Positions 56,751-64,000 of a DNA stretch of 64,000 nt are shown here, piece after piece (the first letter of the stretch is position 1; every line of letters starts with the position of its first letter). Under the pieces are notes generated by a model. That model saw only the letters and a program-made list of their open reading frames with translations, did not search any database and was not told the origin of the DNA. This DNA comes from Kitagawia praeruptora (taxonomy: Eukaryota; Streptophyta; Magnoliopsida; Apiales; Apiaceae): assembly GCA_037693485.1 (NCBI GenBank), contig CM075354.1, positions 62,605,501 to 62,669,500 on the forward strand, written 5' to 3'. The position numbers and the translations under genes are program-made.

Positions 56751-57680
56751 GCTAATCAAAATACTAGCATAAAATCTTCAGACACCTAGTAAATCTCAAC
56801 CAAATTAAGACTTTACGTATAAAGCCAGTCAGTAACACCACCTCATCAGTCAAAATTATCGCCCAAAAATTATATAAAAACTCAATGAATTATCAAACAA
56901 CTAACCATGCATACATCATTTAAGATAAAATAGACAAATGTCAACTCTAAGCAATTCAAAGAGGAAACTTGTTATTTTTTGCAGTTTAACCCTGTAATCA
57001 TTTTCTGTCTTTTTTTAAAGATAACCCAAGACAATTCTTAAATTGTAAGAATTTACCCCAAACAAGGCTAACTCGGGTCAGTCATTATAACCGATGAGTT
57101 GCAGTAATCCTTATAATGTAACCAGGCAGGCAACACAACACAGATATAATTGTACAGTGCATCTTATGCCCGCACCATCAAATTTATAAACCAAAGTGAG
57201 GTCTGTATGCAACTAATTATCATCCTAAATAAACACCGCCTAGCAAAATGTTGAACAAAAAGTCAACAGCATCACAAATAATAATATGAAACAAACATAG
57301 AGAAAGAAGGCCAAGTGGTAACTCGAAAACGAAAGCACAATAATATCAAAATCCCCACTTTCGATAAGGCAGCAAATAAAAATCTTAAATTTAAAAATAC
57401 AATCTTTTGTAGCAACATATAAGTATCACACACACAACACTCTAATCCCCTACACAAACACACACACACACAAAATCAAGCAATCACTGAACAAAGATGC
57501 TTAAATTAAACTTGAATTACACACAACTGAATGATTAAGAAGCTGATTTCAGCAAGCAAGTGAGCAAAATTCAATCTTTTTCACATATCTGAATAAAAAA
57601 TTCCATCTTTAACAACTAAACGTAGCAGTACACATAATTAAAGGTAAATTAAATAGAAAAAGCAAATTTAGGGTTTTTAC

Positions 57681-57790
57681 CTGGTGAGACCTCTGTACAC
57701 AAAAGGGGGTATATACGTCATACAAGATAGATACGAACTACGAAGAGTGGGGTTGAAATTTGGGACTAAATAGATCTACGCGGAAAAAAT
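57681..57790 (-). other. Probable 5' UTR exon of the F-box gene
   Basis: On the minus strand CTCACCAG is followed by GTAAAAACCCTA, a good donor. The intron would run to an AG near 56764, 13 bases before the ATG. The intron (about 0.9 kb) has no coding content. The upstream end of this exon is not defined. Confidence 0.5.
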
Positions 57791-58018
57791 GTCAAAATTA
57801 CCTCCTTTTTTTTACATAGTTTCTAAATGCAAATGCAGGTTGAAATTACTAAACGCAGGTTATGTTAATTACTATTTTACCCTTCATTGAATTTTTGTAT
57901 TAATCGGTGTTTTCATTTTTCTAGAAACCCCACATTGATTTCCCGTTAAAATTTCAGTGCATCAACCATAAGTCCCGTAGTGTATTCTTTTATCTGAATG
58001 TTTTAGGTCTTCGTAACT
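57791..58018 (-). other. Intergenic, likely F-box gene promoter
   Basis: Short AT-rich DNA lies between the F-box gene and the second Tat element. No specific motif can be supported. Confidence 0.4.
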
Positions 58019-58686
58019 TGTTAAATTATTTCTATTTTAACTGAAGTTAATGATAACTCCAAATCTTGATCGGGTACTTCCTCGCCAACTCCTGCCTCGA
58101 AAGTGGTGTAGCTGTAGTGGGGTGTCTGCAAAACAACACCGGAGGGGGGGGTTTGGCCCCGAGGTGCCTCCGGCGTGAGAATGAGAGTTGGCTTTGGAAG
58201 ATAATAATCAAGTAGAGTATCACAATAGAAATAAATGTGTGTAGGTGTGTAATAATGTCCAACCCCTAAACCCTATTTCTTAGGGGTATTTATAGCCCTA
58301 GGCCTAGGGTTTAGGGGTGGGTTACCTTTACTCCCGACCGTTGGATCCGGGGGACAAGGGGTTGAATTCCCGGAATGTAGGACACGTGTCCCTATTCGTG
58401 GGGACCGTTGACTTGGGTGTGACAGCGTTGTGGAAGACATGGTTTGACACATGCTGTCTCTTGGACTTTAGTGCTGGTCAGCGCCATGTACGGAAATGTC
58501 GGCTGAGTTGGAGTACCACGTGCACCAGGTGTCATCAGTCTGGGGTCCAATGCTCCGGGGTAGGGGTTCCGGGCCCGGGGCCCACTGGCTTGGGTTGGGC
58601 TGCTCTTATTCTCATGAGTTGGATTGTTTGTTGTTTTTGGGCCTGAGGCTGGGCCTAGTTGGATATGTGCTATTTCTAGCCTATCA
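58019..58686 (-). repeat. 3' LTR of second Tat element (far edge provisional)
   Basis: The LTR begins TGATAGGC on the minus strand at 58686, directly after the polypurine tract. It carries a TATA box (GCTATAAATACC) near 58285-58296. The distal edge is set at a CA near 58019 by convention; the partner LTR is outside the window, so this edge could be wrong. Confidence 0.6.
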
Positions 58687-58705
58687 TTTGCCCCCCACTC
58701 CCTCA
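58687..58705 (-). promoter_or_regulatory. Polypurine tract of second Tat element
   Basis: On the minus strand GAGGGAGTGGGGGGCAAA precedes the LTR. A near copy of this tract and its neighbourhood occurs at 61901-61944. Confidence 0.75.
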
Positions 58706-58777
58706 TGCGGATTTTCCGGATGGGGGAGTAGCTAATGTATTTGAGCTTCTCTTTGTCTTAAAGGAGAAATTTTGTCT

Positions 58778-59065
58778 TTGGTTGCCCCCCGGCCCGGGGT
58801 GTGTGCTGAAAAGAACATCTCCGGGGCTAGGGGTGAAATGTTATCTTCACAAGTCCAAAGTTTTGTGACTTTGGGTGAATTAGAAGAAATATCCGTTTTT
58901 TGTTGCCCCCCAGGCCCGGGGTGTGGGCTGAGGTGCACACCTCCGGGGCTAGGGTTATTGTAGCTCGAAGGCTTGGTTGTCTTGAAGAGGAATTTTGTTG
59001 TTGGTTGCCCCTAGACCCGGGGCGCGTTCTAAGGTTTGTGTCCCCGGGGCTAGTGGTGTTGTAGC
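58778..59065. repeat. Three imperfect repeats with GGCCCGGGG/CCCCGGGGCTAG
   Basis: Units starting 'ggttgcccc' at about 58780, 58902 and 59003 each hold a CCCGGGG word, a variable stretch and CCGGGGCTAG. The spacings are about 122 and 101 bp. They lie between the polypurine tract and the promoter of the antisense gene. Confidence 0.75.
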
Positions 59066-59233
59066 AGGGTGCGTATGCGTGTATGTATATTTGCATGTAC
59101 ACGTATTTTTGAGGTTTGGGTTTTTTTTTTTTTTTGGAAAATAGCTGTCATCCACTCTCTCCGGGTTTTGGAGATAGTGGGCCGATTTTTTGGGCCACCA
59201 CGTGTTTCTGGCGTTTGGGATTCAGGGTTTGCC

Positions 59234-59241
59234 TATAAATA
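59234..59241 (+). promoter_or_regulatory. TATA box of the antisense gene in the second Tat element
   Basis: TATAAATA on the plus strand lies 286 bp before the ATG at 59520. The leader (59265-59519) is C/T-rich and may contain a 5' UTR intron; a possible donor is 'gtaagtct' near 59378. Confidence 0.55.
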
Positions 59242-59519
59242 GTGGCTGTCCTCCTCACTTTTGTCTTTTACAAATTTCTGATTTGCTGCCGTTACTCTGC
59301 TTCTCTGAGGGCTTGATCTCCGGGCTATTGACGCTTCAGTTTTTTGTGCTTCCTCCGTTTCGGCTTCTTCGCTCTTTGTAAGTCTTCTCTCTCCGGCCTT
59401 TTGTCAATTTTATCGCTTTTATTCTCCGGGTTTTGGTACTCTTGTAGGTAGTTTGCCCTTTTGTAGCTTCTTATTTTCATTCTCTTATTGTGTTGGGTAG
59501 CCCGGGGTAGTGTCCTTGT

Positions 59520-61673
59520 ATGGTTAGGCGACGTGTAACTGCCAACCGAGTGTTAACCCCTCTTTCCGAGCCCAGTACCTCCTCTGCTAGTGTTAGTTCT
59601 TCGGATAGTAGTGTAGATTTGATAGACCTAGAGTGGTGTATAATGGGGAAAAAGAAGAGTAGTCTGCCCGTACTTACTAATATTGCGACAAAGGATATGG
59701 GCCCGGGGTATAGCCTCAGCGAGCCAGATGGTAGTTGGGGCCATTCCAAATATTATTTTGTTAAAAAGGACCCAGGGATCCCCCAAGCTTTCTTCTTTAG
59801 GGATCTCAGCACGGAGTTTTCTCAGAATCCAGATGTGGCTGAAATGACCAGATATGATGAGGCTTTTCTGGATTCTAAGTTCGGGGATAAACCGGGCTCC
59901 GGGATGGGTGTTGGTCCGTTCAGAAGCAAGTATATGAAGGAACCGGTTGATTGGGATCCAATTTTCCGGGCCACGATCCACTTGGACAACGACGTGGAGT
60001 GGAGGTGGCCAGAGCCTGGGGAAAAGATTTACCACAGACCGGAGGGTGGTTGGGTGGGAATTTGGTTGGAGCATCTGAGGTCGGGGTACGGGCCTAGGTG
60101 TCACCAATTTGTGAAATCGTTGTGTTTGTTCGAGTATGGGATTCCTATTACCCAGATGACCCCAAATGTAGTGAAGTGGATCTTTTATTTCCTGGGTTGT
60201 TGTGAGCGGGCCGGGGTGTTGCCCACCTTCAAGCTTTTTCATCATCTTTTCCAATTGGTGCACTCCAACAACGAACCAATGTTTGAGTTTAGATTCCGGG
60301 GTAAGGCGTGTGGGTATCCTTCTTCGGCCTCGAAGCCTCTAGGTATGCTCCCTTCTTTAAAAGGTTGGAATGGGGAGTTTGCCTTTTTCCGGGGCGTTGA
60401 CCTCCGGTTCATGCCCACCTTTAAGGAGGAGCCTCTTGCCATGAACTTTGAGGTGTTCGATCTTCAGGATGCGGCAATGGACCGGGTTCATGCTTTTTGC
60501 CGAGGTCTCGGAAGGCAGGTGACTCGGGATGACCTTATGAGTCATGAGTATCTGTTTGAGATAGGATGTAAGTTCGGGTTATATCACGCTTTTAATTTTG
60601 ATCTTGTTGTTTTCTTCACCCCGGACTAATGTAAATTTTTTTTTATTTCAGGCCTTCCCAGATACAGCCCGGAATTTGAAAGAACTGTGCAGATGAACAA
60701 GGCAAACCAAGCTTTTGGCGCTGCCCTCCGGGGTATTGGTCACGTTCGTGACAACACCAAGGCGCCCGGAGAGGCGGCGCATCCGGAGACCGGGGTTGAG
60801 GATTCCGGTCTGATTGCGAGGCAGAGGCCGAGGGTGACCCTTGCTCAGACTGAGGTGTTCGGGACCATGCTCTCGGACTGCGAAGTCGTGCAGGATGGTT
60901 CAGCTCCCGGTGGTCCGAGGAAGGAGAACTTTCGTCCTCACGAGCCGGCCCCTGTGTCTCCGGAGGAAAGAAATTTCATCGGCCTGGCCGATCTCCCCAG
61001 TAAGTCGGAGTGGGAGGATATGAGAAAATATACATCAATCGAGTTACTCCAGGAGATGATGGGGGTCTTTGGCCAGGTATACGTTGTTCCGGGCTCTTTC
61101 AATTTTCTTTATTGATTCTGAATTTTCTAACTTTTGTTCCTGCCCTCGCAGCTCGGAGTCCGGGTTGCTGGTGCCGCTGCGAAAGCGTGCAGGGAGGTCA
61201 AGGAGGCCCAAGCTGTTATGAGCTCGGCCTCGGAGAAAGAAAGGGAAATTGCCGATCTTAAGCAGCAACTCGAGGAGTTGAAGGAGCGCACAGATGCCCG
61301 GATCGAGAAATTTAAGGGCGGAATTAAGCAGGCCGTCGATGAGAGGGACGCAGCCAAGGCTAAACTCACAGATTACAAGGCGGAGGTGAAGAAGCTCCGG
61401 GATGAGCTGAAGGCTAGGAAGCCGGAAAAAGAGGTGATCGCTGAGTTCCGGAAATCGGATGCTTATGACGCGGATCTGGCCGATGTGGCCTCGAAGAAGA
61501 TTCACCGCTGTTGGGTTGTGCCGGAAAACATGTTCAAATCCGACCCTGGGACCGCCACCTGGGATAACTTTGTCACGGCATATCTGGAAGCCGAAGACGC
61601 CTTGGTCCGGGGTGAGGGTGAACCACAACCCTACACGGCGCCAGTCTCCTCTCCTCCTCCTCCCGAAGCTTGA
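59520..61673 (+). pseudogene. Antisense three-exon gene of second Tat element (broken)
   Basis: Three exons on the strand opposite to pol: 59520-60630, 60652-61076 and 61152-61673, with AG acceptors at 60651 and 61151. Exon 1 has a Ser-rich head (STSSASVSSSDSS) and then the gypsy-type Transposase_28 region (GYGPRCHQFVKSLCLFEYGI, QMTPNVVKWIFYFLGCCE). A TAA at 60627-60629 lies just before the first splice donor and ends the frame early. Exon 2 is basic and variable. Exon 3 is a coiled coil (EKEREIADLKQQLEELKE) with a Pro-rich end. The architecture matches the intact antisense gene at 18770-20886. Its function is unknown. Confidence 0.75.
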
Positions 61674-61960
61674 TCCAGTAGACTGGCTAAGCCCAGAATC
61701 CGGGCTAGGCCCATGTAATCTTTTATCTCTGCCGATGTAACTTTTGAAACTTTGCTGTGTAATTTCGAATTCTGCTGATGTAACTTATAGAACCTTGTTC
61801 TTTTAACAATCAGGTGTTTCGGGCTGTCAGTCAGCCCGGCCTATTCTTTGGATTTGCTCGTATTTTCTGTTTTTAATTTTGTGTAGCTTATTTTGGCTTG
61901 CCTTGCCCCCCACTCTCTCATGCAGGTGATCTGGATGAGGGAGTTTGTGGTCATGTTTGA
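61674..61960. other. Spacer with a second polypurine-like block
   Basis: The segment 61901-61944 repeats the block at 58690-58728 with a few changes (CCCCCCACTC-C/T-CTCATGC…GGATG-GGGAG). The rest is T-rich, probably the 3' UTR of the antisense gene. Confidence 0.65.
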
Positions 61961-62512
61961 GTATTCCCGGGTCAAGGTACTACCCTTATGCCCCGGGGTT
62001 CAGCCGTACTTTGGAAATTATGCGAAATTTCCAAGTAGGAATTTATTGTTTTTGGTTGCTCCGGGCCAAGGTGACAACCTTTGACCCGGGGTTCAGCCAT
62101 ACTTGGAAATTATGCAAAATTTCCAAGTAGGAATTTATTGTGTTTGGTTGCTCCGGGCCAAGGTGACAACCTTTGACCCGGGGTTCAGCCATCCTTGGAA
62201 ATTATGCAAAATTTCCAAGTAGGAATTTATTGTTTTTGGTTGCTCCGGGCCAAGGTGACAACCTTTGACCCGGAGTTCAGCCATACTTGGAAATTATGCA
62301 AAATTTCCAAGTAGGAATTTATTGTTTTTGGTTGCTCCGGGCCAAGGCGACAACCTTTGACCCGGGGTTCAGCCATACTTGGAAATTATGCAAAATTTCC
62401 AAGTAGGAATTTATTGTTTTTGGTTGCTCCGGGCCAAGGTGACAACCTTTGACCCGGGGTTCAGCCATCCTTGGAAATTATGCAAAATTTCCAAGTAAGA
62501 ATTTATCGTGTA
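61961..62512. repeat. 92-bp tandem array with a hairpin in each unit
   Basis: 'ggttgctccgggccaagg' starts at 62054, 62146, 62238, 62330 and 62422, exactly 92 bp apart, with diverged or partial units at either end. Each unit contains CTTGGAAAT-tatgcaaa-ATTTCCAAG, a nine-base-pair inverted repeat. Units are nearly identical, differing at one to three sites. Confidence 0.95.
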
Positions 62513-62624
62513 AAAGGAATATTGGAAGAGGAAACTGCGAACTTTCATTGATAGCTTTGGAGATTACAAGCATTTTTGCATTCCTATTACAAAATATTTG
62601 TTGCTCTAGCTGGAGTCGTTGGCT

Positions 62625-64000
62625 TTACTGATAGTATTTTCTGAGTCTGAGGCCGTGCCATGTGTTGGGCACCTCGGAGCATTCCATGTGTTTGAGCTTA
62701 TAAGTCCCGGGGCGGAGTACTTCTTTCACTTGGTATGGGCCTTCCCACTTAGGCATGAGTTTGCCAGTGTTTGTGGGATCGGATGCCTCCGTGTCCCGGA
62801 GTACTAGGTCCCCGATTTGGAAGTTCTTTATTCTTGATTTCTTTCTGAAGTACTCTCTTGTTCTTTCTTTGTACTTCTCCATTCTTCGTACTGCTTTGTC
62901 TCTGACCTCATCGACCAGTTCCAGGTTAACTCGTAACCCTTCTTCATTTGCGACTTCATCAAAGTTAATTACTCTGTGAGAAGGTGAGCCCACTTCGATT
63001 GGTAATATCGCTTCAGTTCCATATGCCAGCTTGAATGGAGTTTCCCCTGTTCCGGACCTCGGGCTAGTTCTGTATGCCCATAGCACATGTGGTAACTCTT
63101 CGGGCCATTTGTTCTTGCTTTCTTTTAGCCTTTTCTCAATCCCCCTTAGCAAAATTCTGTTTGTCACCTCAACTTGGCCATTGCCCTGGGGATAAGCCAC
63201 TGATGATTTCTTGTGTTTGATCCCCCTTTCCTTCAAATAATTTTCGAAATCTGAGCCGATGAACTATGGACCGTTGTCCGAGACCAGGACCCTGGGCATC
63301 CCGAACCGCGTTATGATGTTGTCCATGAACTTGATGCAATCTTGCTGGTTTATGGTCCTCATTGCCTTTGCTTCGGCCCATTTAGTCATGTAGTCAATTG
63401 CTACTAGCAGGTATCTCAGGTCGCCTTTAGCTCGGGGGAATGGTCCCATTATATCGATTCCCCATAAAGCAAAGGGAATTGGGGATAGGACTGAAGAGGG
63501 TAGGACGGGGCTCTGTCTTGGCACGTTGCTGAACAGCTGGCAATTTCTACATTTCTTGACGAAGTCCACTGCTTCGGAGTGGATGGTTGGCCAGTAGTAT
63601 CCTTGCCTTATGATTTTGTAGGCAAGGGCTTTTGCAGACATGTGGTCTCCACAAATGCCCTCATGTACTTCCTATAAACAGTAGTTGGCCTCCTCCGGGC
63701 CCACACACTTCAGGACCGGGGATGAGAATGTTCTGCGGTAGAGTTGGTTATCTTCAATGAAGTATTTTACCGCTTTGTTTTTCAACCTTCTGGCTTCGTT
63801 TTTGTCCTTTGGCAACTCCCCCTTTTCCAAGTAGAGGATAAAAGGGGTCATCCAATTTGGGGTGCCATCAATTTCCATTATTTCTTCCTGATCAATGGCT
63901 GGGTTCTCAACTTCTTCAAAGTAGACAGAACCGTCTAGGTCGGCTGAGTTTTGGACTAGTCTGGAGAGCTCATCCGCTTCGGAGTTTTCCTCTCTGTTAA
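62625..64000 (-). pseudogene. pol: Tat pol 3' part: RNase H end and integrase (broken, partial)
   Basis: From the window end the frame reads the tail of an RNase H domain (REENSEADELSRL) and a spacer. The integrase follows: zinc-binding start (GDHMSAKALAYKIIRQGYYWP…CRNCQLF), core with ALWGIDIMGPFPRA, VSDNGP and YPQGNGQVEVTNR, and a C-terminal GDLVLR…KWEGPYQV region ending LRKYYQ at 62625. Two in-frame stops interrupt it, at about 63673 (after ANYCL) and about 63262 (after DNGP). Integrase would insert the element's DNA copy; this copy is inactive. The 5' part is beyond the window. Confidence 0.85.

Larger units (their letters stand above)
58019..64000 (-). mobile_element. Second Tat-type Ty3 retrotransposon (runs off the window)
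   Basis: In minus orientation the window shows the pol 3' part (62625-64000), a 92-bp tandem array, an antisense spliced gene, short repeats, a polypurine tract and the 3' LTR. The rest of pol, gag and the 5' LTR lie beyond 64000. Domain order and the antisense gene match the first Tat element, but sequences differ strongly, so it is another family. Stops in integrase and in the antisense gene show decay. Confidence 0.85.

Noticed and set aside
61961..62512. Regular repeats as a possible CRISPR array
   Set aside because: Units are 92 bp and identical throughout with no unique spacers, and the context is a plant retrotransposon.
1..64000. tRNA or rRNA genes
   Set aside because: I found no cloverleaf-like or rRNA sequence by eye. 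The tRNA-like matches are only the primer-binding sites of retrotransposons.

Overview
The window is nuclear DNA of a flowering plant, most likely a eudicot; I cannot name the species from sequence alone. The signs are spliced plant genes, plant lineages of LTR retrotransposons (Tat-type and Athila-type Ty3, and Copia), a plant L1-like LINE with an RVT_3-type RNase H, Mutator-like elements with 9-10 bp target duplications, CACTA-type and hAT-type miniature elements, and Stowaway MITEs.

Only two host genes look intact. PEX4, the peroxisomal ubiquitin-conjugating enzyme E2, lies on the minus strand at 38805-45730 in five coding exons (157 residues). Its first exon codes only Met-Gln, and its roughly 5-kb first intron holds a 3-kb internally deleted Mutator-like element. 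An intronless F-box/LRR coding region of the At1g67190 type lies at 55449-56750 (minus), with a probable 5' UTR intron. A cluster of broken gene pieces at 5.5-6.5 kb (minus) includes one exon of a PIN auxin carrier and two exons of a FRIGIDA-like gene with a frameshift.

Layout: 1-5.2 kb holds old retrotransposon debris and CACTA-like repeats. 5.2-8.4 kb holds the gene fragments and AT-rich DNA. 8.4-12.4 kb holds a GATACGCC-bearing element, a tandem array of about 170-bp units, a CACTA-like repeat split by a hAT MITE, and a Stowaway MITE. At 12666-23369 lies a Mutator-like MITE (9-bp duplication) split by a very young Tat-type Ty3 element (13157-22789). That element lacks integrase and carries an intact three-exon antisense gene with its own TATA box. 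At 23860-36611 lies a gag-only Copia element (minus), split by a non-autonomous Athila-like element (26497-33317). 36.6-38.2 kb is a run of MITEs. 38.8-45.7 kb is PEX4. 46.8-47.4 kb holds two opposed Stowaway MITEs. 48-53.5 kb is a decayed LINE. 54.4-55.2 kb holds a second GATACGCC element with a perfect 10-bp duplication. 55.4-57.8 kb is the F-box gene. From 58.0 kb to the window end lies a second Tat-type element (minus, running off the edge), with a broken integrase, an array of 92-bp hairpin-bearing repeats and its own spliced antisense gene.

The most notable pattern is the antisense gene in both Tat-type elements. The two copies are diverged, yet both have a TATA box, the same three-exon plan and a coiled-coil third exon. 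One copy is fully open and sits in an element that appears to have moved recently without an integrase of its own.
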